A stretch of 64,000 bases of DNA from Phaeodactylum tricornutum CCAP 1055/1 (taxonomy: Eukaryota > Bacillariophyta > Bacillariophyceae > Surirellales > Neidiaceae), in NCBI RefSeq assembly GCF_000150955.2, contig NC_011672.1, forward strand, positions 930,001 to 994,000, read 5' to 3'. Shown here piece by piece: positions 9,552-19,251 of this stretch; within the stretch, counting starts at the first letter, position 1; each line of letters starts with the position of its first letter. The notes beneath the pieces were generated by a model. The model ran no database searches and had not been told where the DNA came from. It saw nothing but the letters and a program-made list of their open reading frames with translations. The position numbers and the translations under genes are program-made.

Positions 9552-12076
9552 TTAAGCTAAATAGTTGTAGCGGTTTCGATCTTTGGCATCACGCTCCATG
9601 TATTCTCGCTCAATCAAAGACTCAATGCGTTGCTTGATGTCACCGGGTTGGGCGGGTACCTTGACTTGCTCCACCACTTGAGGAATCAAGGTTTGATGTA
9701 AAATGGTCTTGCGAGCTTTCATGATTCGTACGAGAACAGCGTCGATCAAGTAGAGACGATCCCGCGAAACCGCTTCCACTGTCTTTTCTCGTTCTTCTTT
9801 GGACTCTTTCATCATGATATTGTTGATACGGATACGTCGCTGATTGGATTCAAACTTGCGATTGATTGTGAATTCGTCCCGGTTGTCCACATTCATCCGG
9901 ATCTTTTTTTTCTTGTTTGGCTCCGAATCATAATCTAGTTTCCTCAAAATGCGCGTACCATCCTTCCCCAAAGCCAGCGACTGCAAGACTCGTTCCATTT
10001 CGTCACGGTCTTCTAATCCAATAGCCTGCATTAGTGTTGGCAATGACAATTTGGTGTCGGCCTCTTCAAACTGAATTAGAACCAGCGCTTGACACAAACT
10101 AACGACAAATTCGTACGTTTTGGGGAAACCCGAGCTGCGCACAACGCAATGACCCAACGCGTACTGCCAGGTCATACGACGGCCTTGGTACTTGATCTTG
10201 TAATGATTTCCAAACCGCTCCTGAGGTTCTTTGAGTGATTCAGGTAAATGTAAGTTAGGATACTGAGGGTACACTGGCCAGTAACCTGGAATACGAGGCA
10301 GGAAACCTGTTTGAGCAACAATGTAGCAATACGTCTGATAATTCCGTTCGTCCACTATTACGTACCAGTTGTCAGAACTTGTGCTTCCATCTCCACTGAA
10401 TTCTCAGTTGGTAAAATGTCGGCCGTGGACTGCTTATATACCATCATTGTCTCCCGACTCCAGTCAACGTCCTGGAACATTCCTTCCATCTTGGACGTAA
10501 ATCCGGCGCCGCACTCGGCCTTTAGTAACGAACAAACCTGTTTTTCTACATCCATATTGACGACGCGATTCCAAAGTAACCGTTTCGCGAGATCTCGCTT
10601 ATAGAACGCCTCAAAAATGTCTTTAGCCTGCAACGGGATGAACAGTCCGGAAATGATGCGCTGCAACCATTGCTCTGATTCAGACTGATACTGATCCATT
10701 TTCTTATTTGATCGCAAGATTTGATCCAGGAATTTCGCCAAGAGCTCGGCTAGTGCTGGGGTTGTTTCCACGTTGAGAACTTCCTCCCAAACATTTTTCA
10801 GAATAATCAACTCCGGACCGTGAGGCAGACTCTGAATCAAACGTGATATTCGCTGCTGTGTATCCAGCAAGTCGGATACAATTTGTACATTGTTCGTAGC
10901 TGGAATTGGTGATTTGTCCAAAATATGTTGTCCCGCCGCTGCCTTACCTGCACCGTCAGAGAGTTCCACCGCTGGCTGAACGCAGGCGAGGCCCTGGGTT
11001 TTGGCAAAATTGGCAATACTCGTCGCCACCAGACGCTGTCCCCCGGCAATACGCCCCGCAAGAGTCCAGAGCTGTTGTGTCGAGGACAGCTTTTCCATCG
11101 CTGTAGACGATACCCCCACAACGGTTTTGATTGCAAACAATTCGGACTGCAGAATCGGATGCAAGTTCTCTGGTTTCAGCAAGTATTGGTCATTGAGATG
11201 CGGTTGAAAGAAGCAGTTTTCTAGAACCGACCTGAGCCACTGCGAGGGAAGCCACGGTTGCCAAATGGTCACGTGTACATGCTTATCGTACGCAAACTGG
11301 AGAAAGGATCCGGCACGGTAGCCCTCCATCATTTGCTGGCTCTGATTTTTCCAATATTCTTCCAAATCCTCCTGTAGGGGGAGGACAGCAAGTTGCCCCA
11401 AGTCCTGCCACAGATACCAGACTGATTGTAGATCTTGTCGATTGGCCGCATCGAGATTATTGTTGGATGCTGGATTCCAATCTTGCAAAAGGGCAGCGAG
11501 CCATTCTTGGTAAAGCTCCCGATCGAGAGTCAACTCCTGCATTCTGGTTTGCAACATTTCGAGGCCTACTTGCCATAAAGTCAAGAGACCGCCGGGAGTC
11601 TGTGTCGATGCAACAACGACTGTTTTGGTTTCGGGTTGCCAGGCATGCGTCCGGTCCAGTGGCAGAAAGACGTGCTTGCACAGCAAGAGGTACTCGAGGT
11701 AAAGCTGGTACTGCTTCGGGATGTACATCAAGAGGGATGCTCGCGACGCGGAAGCCTCTCTTTCTTCTGGAAGGATTCGAGCAGCCACCTGCTTCATATG
11801 ATCCATAAGATCTCGATACAATCGCGGGCCGTACTGGTGACTGACCAAGTACACTACTGCTTTGTAGGCATTCTGAAGACTCACACCGGTAGAGTTCGGG
11901 GAAGGCGCGGTGCCAGTAAAGGTCCGGTGCGACGAAGCCTCCGAAATCGACTGCAACAACGATCGGACCGTATCATCGTAGTAGTTCTCTGGAAGCGTTG
12001 GAGGCTTACTGTATGGTCGAATAACGATCTTGCGAGACGTATGACCGCCTTTGAGCAGACTCTTGTTGCGTGGCAT
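9552..12076 (-). CDS. CUL4: Cullin, CUL4 type (ubiquitin ligase scaffold)
   Basis: Two exons (12076-10366 and 10285-9552, 80-bp GT-AG intron) give 814 aa, the usual cullin length. The N-terminus RKIVIRPYSKPPTLPENYYD resembles CUL4 rather than CUL1 or CUL3. The cullin-homology core shows FYKRDLAKRLLWNRVVNMDV and ECGAGFTSKMEGMFQDVDWS; the intron splits VLTTG/YWPVYP, a conserved cullin position. The C-terminal neddylation site is VRIMKARK with the acceptor Lys predicted at residue 760, and the protein ends RIESLIEREYMERD...YNYLA. CUL4 works with RBX1 and DDB1 in nuclear ligases for DNA repair and chromatin control. The CUL4 assignment rests on the N-terminus; cullin identity is certain. Confidence 0.95.
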
Positions 12077-12687
12077 TGCACCAAGCCTCTGGAAGTCTCG
12101 GACGGACGGAAACGCGAGAGGGCGACGGCAACCGTAGTCTCCTTACCGCACACCACTTGTTTGTAAATGATACAAACGAGTCTATAGCTTTAAATATCCA
12201 CTAGGACCGAACACGGAGGGATTTCTAGGACTAGTGGCGAAATCTTGTCTCCCGATTCCGTCCTGTTGTTCGAGTCGCCGATACCTCCCGTGATCATTGT
12301 GGATTTCGGGAGTGGTGCAACCGTACGCTGCTTTGGAACGCAGGCATATGTGGTGTTTTGCACTTTGCAATCTGTGGCGCTGGGGAGACATGACTATATA
12401 CATAAGCATAGTATCGTGTCGTCATCCTAAGACAAATAGAATAGTTACAATATGTGGTTTTTGTGTCATAAATACCAATCCCAAGCCTGAAAGTACGCAC
12501 AACCATTTTGACAATACCAGCTTCACACGCTTTGCGACTCTTTCTGCCCGTCGTCCATCCCGACGGGTTCACTCATTCGTCACCATTAGGTAATCGTTTC
12601 GACGCGAACGTATCCAAATGTAAATCTGTCAATATTTACTGTTGGACAGCATTTTTACAACAGGAATATGGACACGGAACAATAAGC
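12077..12687. promoter_or_regulatory. Divergent intergenic region
   Basis: About 610 bp between divergent cullin and helicase-associated-domain genes, so it carries both promoters. The forward frame of the next gene is open from 12508 but has no ATG before 12688. No specific site is recognised. Confidence 0.45.
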
Positions 12688-13695
12688 ATGAGACAGGCCT
12701 ATCGCATCTTTGCTGCCGTGGCGTGGCTACTGGTGGAAAGAATTGGTGCTGGATGGGCTTGGTACGTTGCGGTGCCACTCCAAAGTATCCGATCCGTCTC
12801 GCTGCTCGTCGAGGCGCGAACAAGCACTCCACGGGGATGTACACCTGTATTGCAGGGCCACGTCGTACCAACGAACGAACGTATACTTGGTAGCGTTGAC
12901 GTTGCCAAGCACAAAGAAAGCGCAAAGACTTTAACAACATCGGACCGCTGGATGGAACGATTTCAACAGCTGTCTCTTTATCGCGAGGAGCACGGACACT
13001 GCCTCGTGCCCAAACGATACAGAGAGAATCCTCCACTTGGGAACTGGGTAAATAAGCAACGCCAAGAATACCGGAGATACTGGCAGGGGACTCGGCCCTG
13101 TTCTCTCACGTCGGAACGCATTGAGGTTCTCAATCAGATCGGCTTTTGCTGGGATGCCACCAATGAAACAGTATGTCAACTGGAAGAACCTTTCAATAGT
13201 GATGTCAAATGGAAGGCGCAATTTCATATGCTCAAATCGCTAGTCTCATCCAAACACAACAGCGTTGCAGAATTAACGTCCGCGACGTGCCCGCCTTCTC
13301 TTTGGAACTGGCTTCGTTTACAACGCGAGAGGTACAGCATCGCGGTTCGTTCTAGTACTCACGAGGAACCGTTGCTGTCACTGTCACAAATTGAAGATTT
13401 GGCGGCGCTGGATGGAAACTGGTGGATGACCCCCAGACAGGTCAGGTGGGAAACTCGATTCGAAGAATTGAAAGAGTACCGCGTGACGCACGGTAACTGT
13501 TGTGTCCCTATTTCCTACAAATCTAATAAGCCATTGGCGCACTGGGTGAGCAACCAACGGAAGCAGTATAATTTACGCAGCCAAGGCAAGAAGCACGACC
13601 TAACTTCCGATCGCTTGCAGCGGCTGGAGTCGATTGGGTTTGTTTGGAACCGTTGGGAGTATGAGTTTGCTACGAAATATGTACAAATGGATTAG
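12688..13695 (+). CDS. Protein with three helicase-associated domains
   Basis: A single exon of 335 aa. Three helicase-associated modules of about 65-75 aa can be seen. The first has RWMERFQQLSLYREEHGHC and LGNWVNKQRQEYRRY; the second is more divergent, with WKAQFHMLKS and LWNWLRLQRERY; the third has WETRFEELKEYRVTHGNCCV and LAHWVSNQRKQYNLRSQGKK then SDRLQRLESIGFVW. This module is best known at the end of some bacterial helicases and is abundant as stand-alone repeats in diatoms; its role there is unknown, though nucleic-acid binding is suspected. No helicase core is present. The N-terminus (MRQAYRIFAAVAWLLVERIG) is hydrophobic and could be a signal peptide or membrane anchor. The chosen start is the first ATG of the open frame. 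Confidence 0.82.
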   Translation: MRQAYRIFAAVAWLLVERIGAGWAWYVAVPLQSIRSVSLLVEARTSTPRGCTPVLQGHVVPTNERILGSVDVAKHKESAKTLTTSDRWMERFQQLSLYREEHGHCLVPKRYRENPPLGNWVNKQRQEYRRYWQGTRPCSLTSERIEVLNQIGFCWDATNETVCQLEEPFNSDVKWKAQFHMLKSLVSSKHNSVAELTSATCPPSLWNWLRLQRERYSIAVRSSTHEEPLLSLSQIEDLAALDGNWWMTPRQVRWETRFEELKEYRVTHGNCCVPISYKSNKPLAHWVSNQRKQYNLRSQGKKHDLTSDRLQRLESIGFVWNRWEYEFATKYVQMD

Positions 13696-14145
13696 ACGAT
13701 TCGAAGGATGTATTTGGCACAGGGTCGTTGAGATGCTCCTCTGGACTCTCACAATAAGCTACCGTTCGTCTACTTACAGTAAATGTCAATACAGTAAAAT
13801 GATTGACATTACTTTTATTGACCGTTCTCCGGCCAAGGATAGGCTAGCTCTAGTAGGCGGGGTTTTGACTGTGAAATGGGACTAGTAAGTTCGAATCATG
13901 AATAAACACGATTGCATTTACGTGAACAGGAAGATTCGAAACGCTTCTATTTTTCTTCTGTTCCGCTGAATTGTGTACCTAAAGAGTAGAGCTAGGAACA
14001 CGTAACAGACGGCAACCGCCTGAGGTCCTCTCTGCCACGCAGCTAAGCCAACAATCAGCAATCCTTCTCGCGACGGCGACGGTTACTGCGTCTACAACAC
14101 TGTACTGTCGAACTGCTTAATACTTCTTCACTCTTGCCAATCAAT
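13696..14145. other. Intergenic region
   Basis: About 450 bp between two forward genes. It should hold the 3' flank of the first and the promoter of the second. No further feature is seen. Confidence 0.45.
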
Positions 14146-15213
14146 ATGCTTCCTTCTGCCATCAAATTTTTAGGAAAGAATGTGATACGGCGTCCGCTGC
14201 AACGCACAGTCAACGAACTCGGACTCCGTCACAGCGCTCGTTCCCTGTCAGTCTATACCTCGGAGTCCGGTCACTCGGACCAGACCAACGCTCATACTGC
14301 ATGGATGATTGCCGCAACGATGTTTGCTGCGATTTCAACAACTGTTGCCACGTGTGAGGGTAATGATGTCGCGTCAGAGAAGGAACACGCTATGGAAAAG
14401 ATCTTAGAGAAGCCGGAGCAAAAACTCAAGCCACCGAAACCGGGTGAACCAGATTCGTACGACAACCTCCCAGATGACGACGAAGAGACCGATTGTTTCT
14501 TGTGTCGGACTCATCGTCAAGGCCCTTGTCGTCCCCAATGGCGGAAGTTTGAACATTGTGTGAAGGACCAATCCGGGTCGAAAGATAACGGCTCCTGTGA
14601 TAAATACGTGAAACCGTTTGAAGAATGCTGGAAGGAGAATGCCGAGCTTTATGTCCTTATCGCTCTTGATGTCAATCAAGTCAACGTACGCAATATTCAA
14701 ATTGATTTCCGTTTCAGTGAAACAAAAGCCTTGAATTCGAAAAATGATTGGAAGGAGTGGTTTGATTTTTTGAAGGACGAAGGTTCATTTAAAAAGGCTA
14801 TTGAAGACGTCGCTGGGTGGAGGTCGTTGGACAAGTTCGTTCCCTACTGGAAACGATTTGTTATCTTAGAGAAGAAGCCCTTCATTGTGAACACGTCGAG
14901 CATAATACCGGTAACGAAGGATGGAATGAGCTTGAAAGTAGCCTACGCAGTGGACCAAGACGGTTTAGTCCTGGGGTATGCTGATTACGACGAACAGTTT
15001 GAGATCGAAAAGGCAAAAGAGGAAAAACGTCCCGTACCATCACTACACAAGTTAATGATTACTCTGGTTCCTGGAATGACCAAGGGCGTTCGTGTGGTCG
15101 GTTTGTACCAAGAAGATGTACTCGACAACAAAACAGAACCGAAAGTACATTTGTACGAGACAGATATGACTTCCCTCAAAGATCTCGCTAGGGAAGTCGT
15201 GCCAATTGAATAA
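14146..15213 (+). CDS. GCK-domain twin-CX9C protein, probably mitochondrial
   Basis: A single exon of 355 aa from the ATG at 14146. Residues 1-40 are rich in Arg, Ser and Leu and free of acidic residues near the start (KFLGKNVIRRPLQRTVNELG), which fits a mitochondrial presequence. A hydrophobic segment follows at about 53-72. The GCK domain has Cys117-x2-Cys120, then a twin CX9C pair: Cys128/Cys138 and Cys151/Cys161, with GPC and W-x2-F spacing typical of that family. CX9C proteins are usually trapped by oxidation in the intermembrane space by the MIA40 system, and presequence plus membrane segment plus CX9C fits that site. The remaining 190 residues match no family I recognise. Confidence 0.85.
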   Translation: MLPSAIKFLGKNVIRRPLQRTVNELGLRHSARSLSVYTSESGHSDQTNAHTAWMIAATMFAAISTTVATCEGNDVASEKEHAMEKILEKPEQKLKPPKPGEPDSYDNLPDDDEETDCFLCRTHRQGPCRPQWRKFEHCVKDQSGSKDNGSCDKYVKPFEECWKENAELYVLIALDVNQVNVRNIQIDFRFSETKALNSKNDWKEWFDFLKDEGSFKKAIEDVAGWRSLDKFVPYWKRFVILEKKPFIVNTSSIIPVTKDGMSLKVAYAVDQDGLVLGYADYDEQFEIEKAKEEKRPVPSLHKLMITLVPGMTKGVRVVGLYQEDVLDNKTEPKVHLYETDMTSLKDLAREVVPIE

Positions 15214-15964
15214 ACCCTTTCCTGATAGGAATAATTCTCGTGTGCGAAGCGCTTTAAAAATCTTGTAATGCCTACGTGTTTTCAGACGCTGCCGAAGGTT
15301 TAACAAAAGCATTGGATACCATTCCACATTAGGCTCCAAGCTCAAGTGTGGAAAGTGTGCGATGCGTTCGGATCGTTTGGCCCTTTACGCAAATCTAAAC
15401 AGAGAAGCACGAGTGAGAGAAAGGAAAAAGCGTGCCGTGCGTATTAATAGCATAAAAGGAATCAGGCAATTTGAAATAGCTGTGAATTTATTTCCACAAA
15501 ATGTGTTCGGTCAGCAATTGGACTTCATCATTTTTGCATCACTTTCCGGACATGCGAAGGGGTGGCATCTGCTTTCCTCACGTACCTTTGACCTACTTGG
15601 AAAAGAAACTCGTTCCGTAATATAAGTCGTCGCGTTCAATAACAGCCTGCGAAGAAAGGCGATTTGTCAGCAAGGGAAAATGCTCGTTTACAGGAGATAT
15701 TGTACTAAAACAAGTGAGACTCAGATAAACCCCTTTGCTTTTCAACACGCATTCATTTAGACAGCTCCAATAGATAAAGTGTTTTCATCATCGTCTCTAC
15801 CGACAGATTTCTCATCCAAAAAACACACCACGGCTTTTTTCGAAAGAGAACCACTCGGATGGAGAATTTCAATACTTGAAATTCTTCCAAAAACCGTAGC
15901 AACCGAGCTTTCCTACTTTTCGAAACAAGTGCTGTAGACTAGTCTCGTCGGAAACCAACATACC
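15214..15964. other. Intergenic region between convergent genes
   Basis: About 750 bp. An ATG-initiated forward frame of 87 codons at 15362-15625 has no recognisable family or domain and is not called. Otherwise only 3' flanks are expected. Confidence 0.4.
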
Positions 15965-17635
15965 TCAAGTCTTGTACAAAACATAGTGTTCGTATTGCAC
16001 GCTCCCGGATTTGATGGCGGCATCGTGCAATATCGGAAGGTACCACATACGATGAATCATTGAGGATCGTCCACCATCCAAAAACGGAGCACGAGCAACG
16101 ACCTCGGCGCCGGAAGGAGCACAATCGCTTCCTTCTAGATCCACAATATAATTGCACTGATCCAAGGTAGCGTACCGCGACATTTCTTGCTGGTTTTGAT
16201 CGTTGAAAGGCTGCAAAAGATTCAGACTTTTAGGTAGCGATCCGTGTACAGAAAATGCTTGTGGTAGCTGCCCACCGAAGGACGAAGGGAGAAAGCCGAG
16301 GTCATGGTTCTTTGGTAAATAGAATGAGCTCGGAAATCGATACCATTCACCACAGCTACAGACCAGTTGGTTGGAGAGTGGGTCCATTCTGGAAACTAGT
16401 GCTGCATACACTTGCAACGGAGCTGTATAATACTTGTGTAAGGCAGCCACGCGACACAAACTCATCGCGACGACGGGAAGCCATACGAGGCAGTGCAAAG
16501 CTATCCGCTGGTTACGCACGAGAGTCTTGTGACGAGAAAATCCCGCAACAATTCGGCCAATGAAATTGAGAGTGTGGTCAACCGTCAAAACAGAAGATAG
16601 TACCAGCACCGGATAAATTGGGAACAAGAACCGTTCTTCTTTGTGCGGACGAGGGACAGTAATAGCAAGCCATGTGTAGAGCGTGACTATCATTGTCACT
16701 AGGTCTGCTTTGGCAGGTTGATTTCGCGAAAAGACGAGAACGGGAAGGCCGATGATACCCATCGGGGCTAGGAGGTTCAGATTCAGAAACAGATTTTTGA
16801 TGTAGTAGGATGTTGGTTCAATTCCGTAGAGTTCGTCGCCGCCTCCCGCGGCGTTGTACTTGAATATGTTCCACGTCGGAGATAGCCACACCCCGTAAAA
16901 TTTGTGGTCGATCATCAAGACGGCAGCTTCGACCGCAGCCGTAACGCCAACGCTCCAGAGCAACAACCTCCACACGCCACGTGCTCTGTATTCCTTTCTT
17001 AGAACACGAATGCCCAAGGGCACGAGCACAACGACTCCAAAGGGCCATCCAGTTGAAAGTGTGCATATAATCGCAATTGCTGCGAATAAAAAATGACGTT
17101 CCAACAGAAAAACCGCACTCGCAGCGAGCCACGCCATCATAAAGGTCGAGCTTGGTAAGTATGCTCCGGCGGCGTGGTTCATGCCTGCAGCAGTCAACAA
17201 CAGCACTCCCGTCCAGCCTACAACAAGCGAACTGTCTTTGGAGAGTCGGGAGTGCAATGCGTAGAGCCAAGCCAGTTCGCAAAGCGCCATGGTACCTGCA
17301 AGAAAAGCCCGAAACGAAAGAAACAAGGATAGTTTGCTGGTATCAAGGGTGGTATCAACAACGTAATCCGATAACAACCATGCGTAGGGCGACACAAATC
17401 GACTGAGAACCGGGGCAAGCCATTGCAACGGAACCACGTAGGCGTACGTTCGCAGCGCGTATTCGTGCGCGTACTCCCACGTTTGTTGACCCGATCCGTA
17501 GAGAATAAAGTGCAGGGGTTCCCAATAATTATAGACTTCGTCGCAGTCCATAATCGGCATGCGATTGGCCATCATAACTCGCCATATTACATAAATAGGA
17601 GCAGCCCCATGGTAGACGGAGACAGATGGAGCCAT
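15965..17635 (-). CDS. ALG9: Alpha-1,2-mannosyltransferase ALG9
   Basis: A single exon of 556 aa, close to the length of ALG9 in other eukaryotes. The enzyme is a GT22-family membrane protein that adds mannoses from dolichyl-phosphate mannose to the lipid-linked N-glycan precursor in the ER lumen. The lumenal motif MDCDEVYNYWEPLHFILYG has the DE pair of the GT22 family, followed by QTWEYAHEYALRTYAY. AGAYLPSSTFMMAWL, STGWPFGVVV, YGIEPTSYYIKNLFLNLN and the HKEERFLFPIYPVLVL block all match ALG9 rather than ALG12 or PIGB. Several hydrophobic segments alternate with these loops. It is divergent from the epsilon-COP gene, 291 bp away. Confidence 0.93.
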   Translation of the reverse strand: MAPSVSVYHGAAPIYVIWRVMMANRMPIMDCDEVYNYWEPLHFILYGSGQQTWEYAHEYALRTYAYVVPLQWLAPVLSRFVSPYAWLLSDYVVDTTLDTSKLSLFLSFRAFLAGTMALCELAWLYALHSRLSKDSSLVVGWTGVLLLTAAGMNHAAGAYLPSSTFMMAWLAASAVFLLERHFLFAAIAIICTLSTGWPFGVVVLVPLGIRVLRKEYRARGVWRLLLWSVGVTAAVEAAVLMIDHKFYGVWLSPTWNIFKYNAAGGGDELYGIEPTSYYIKNLFLNLNLLAPMGIIGLPVLVFSRNQPAKADLVTMIVTLYTWLAITVPRPHKEERFLFPIYPVLVLSSVLTVDHTLNFIGRIVAGFSRHKTLVRNQRIALHCLVWLPVVAMSLCRVAALHKYYTAPLQVYAALVSRMDPLSNQLVCSCGEWYRFPSSFYLPKNHDLGFLPSSFGGQLPQAFSVHGSLPKSLNLLQPFNDQNQQEMSRYATLDQCNYIVDLEGSDCAPSGAEVVARAPFLDGGRSSMIHRMWYLPILHDAAIKSGSVQYEHYVLYKT

Positions 17636-17926
17636 TTCGAACAGTGATTGACTGTGAATCCTTGTGGTTCCCCACCATCCTTGGCAGTGAGGAATAGCAG
17701 GCGAATTAGGTGCAATGCTTTTGGGACCTGAAAGGAAACAGCGACCGTTACCTCCGGGTGTTGACGGTGGTTACGAGTTTCAGCGCGAACACCTATATTA
17801 AATACAACAATGACTGTAGGCATAGCGTGGCTGTCCTATTGTCGATTCCACTGCGAGAGCAGCGCATGCGCACTATTAGATCTCAACAGTGAACGAAACC
17901 ATTGCAACTAACTGTAAAGATTGACC
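17636..17926. promoter_or_regulatory. Short divergent promoter region
   Basis: 291 bp between the divergent ALG9 and epsilon-COP starts, both secretory-pathway genes. A shared bidirectional promoter is plausible; no element is recognised. Confidence 0.5.
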
Positions 17927-18892
17927 ATGACCGAACCGGATGAACTCTACACGCTTCGAGCGCAATACTGGCTCGGACACTACCATATGGCGTTGGAGGA
18001 AGCCAAATCCATCGCGCGCCGTCCGATGAATCCGAACCTCAAGGCGGAGCGCGAAGAATTTCTCGCCCGAGCCTGGATTGCTCAGGGTCACTACGACCGG
18101 GTCACGGCGACCGAAACTCCCGGTAAGTCTTTGCAAAACACAGAATTTCGGACGTTTCTACATGCACACATCAATTCAGTAGCCTCAGGCATTACTTGGA
18201 ATCTTTTCGCAGGTCTCCAGGCGTTGGCCTTAAAGGCTCAGTACGAAGCTGCGACGGGAAATACCGCCGCTCAAGAATCGATTCTCAACCAGATCAAGTC
18301 CCTTGCCGCTGGCGGCGAAGCCAGTAGCGTCGGGTTGACAGCTGCTCAGGTCTTGCTGGTCGCTGGGCAAACCAAAGAAGCTTTGCAACTTGTGCACGCC
18401 TCATCTCGTATGGAGGATATGCTTGTCTGTCTCCAAATCTATTTGAAACTCGATCGCTTGGATTTGGCAAAGAAATCCCTGCAGAAGTTGAAACAAAAAG
18501 ATGAAGATTCGATTTTGTGCCAGCTGGCAGGAGTTTACGTGCATCTAGCGTCGGGATCGGAAGGATCTGCTGATGCGGTTCATTCGATTAACTCGCTGAC
18601 GGAACAGTACGGTTCGAGTCCTCTTTTGGCGAACCTTATGGCTTGTGCCTTGATGCAGCAAGGTGACTACGCGGGAGCGGAGCAAGCTCTGGAGGAATGC
18701 TTGCGAGAGCAATCCGAAATTCGCTTGCCGGACACGCTGATCAATATGATTTGTGCTACGACACATCAAAATAAATCAGCGGAACAGTACGTCGGTCAGA
18801 TGCAACTGGAGTTTCCCGCTCATCCCTTTTGTGCGGGCCTTGAGCGTGTCACGGCCGCGTTTGAGCGAGAAGCAATTAAATACAAGGTGTAA
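17927..18892 (+). CDS. COPE: Coatomer subunit epsilon
   Basis: Two exons (17927-18122 and 18213-18892) give 291 aa, matching epsilon-COP of other eukaryotes. The protein is a TPR-like helical solenoid that stabilises alpha-COP in the COPI coat for Golgi-to-ER transport. Visible family segments are LYTLRAQYWLGHYHMALEEA near the N-terminus, LTAAQVLLVAGQTKEALQLV, MEDMLVCLQIYLKLDRLDLA, and NLMACALMQQGDYAGAEQAL, ending with HPFCAGLERVTAAFERE. The 90-bp intron (GTAAGT...CGCAG, 18123-18212) contains no in-frame stop and is a multiple of three, so a retained form would read through with 30 extra residues. The family alignment supports removal, because those residues interrupt the first helices. Confidence 0.93.
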   Translation: MTEPDELYTLRAQYWLGHYHMALEEAKSIARRPMNPNLKAEREEFLARAWIAQGHYDRVTATETPGKSLQNTEFRTFLHAHINSVASGITWNLFAGLQALALKAQYEAATGNTAAQESILNQIKSLAAGGEASSVGLTAAQVLLVAGQTKEALQLVHASSRMEDMLVCLQIYLKLDRLDLAKKSLQKLKQKDEDSILCQLAGVYVHLASGSEGSADAVHSINSLTEQYGSSPLLANLMACALMQQGDYAGAEQALEECLREQSEIRLPDTLINMICATTHQNKSAEQYVGQMQLEFPAHPFCAGLERVTAAFEREAIKYKV

Positions 18893-19251
18893 CAGCGAAA
18901 TGTTTTGCTCAAATAGAGACTTTTCAGTTAAAAAACTGCGTTGTGCTTCTATCTGAAAAGTGATGTTGCAAAGACAGGGATTAAAATTGGCAGTTTCCTA
19001 GGCAGTCTCGTTTTTTTGTTCTCCAAGCAGACTAGACTGGTTTAGAGGAGTCTTGATCAGCGTCGGCCGCAATGAGAAATTCACATGCCCGACAGCAGGT
19101 TGCGATCACATTTTTGCATAAGTCCGTCAATTTCTCGAAAGCGATTTTAAGCGAAAAGAATATGCAGCCATTCTCGGACGCTGTTTTAGAAAACCAAAGA
19201 CTAGCTTAACTGATATTTAATTTGTAAACGGTTGGAGCCTTGTCACGACAT
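18893..19251. other. Intergenic region between convergent genes
   Basis: About 360 bp of 3' flank for both neighbours. Nothing else is seen. Confidence 0.4.

Noticed and set aside
15362-15625. ATG-initiated frame of 87 codons
   Set aside because: No recognised family; lies between convergent 3' ends where UTRs are expected.
18123-18212. Reading epsilon-COP as one continuous exon
   Set aside because: The frame is open, but the 30 residues break the family alignment and are bounded by perfect GTAAGT and CAG sites, so an intron is preferred.
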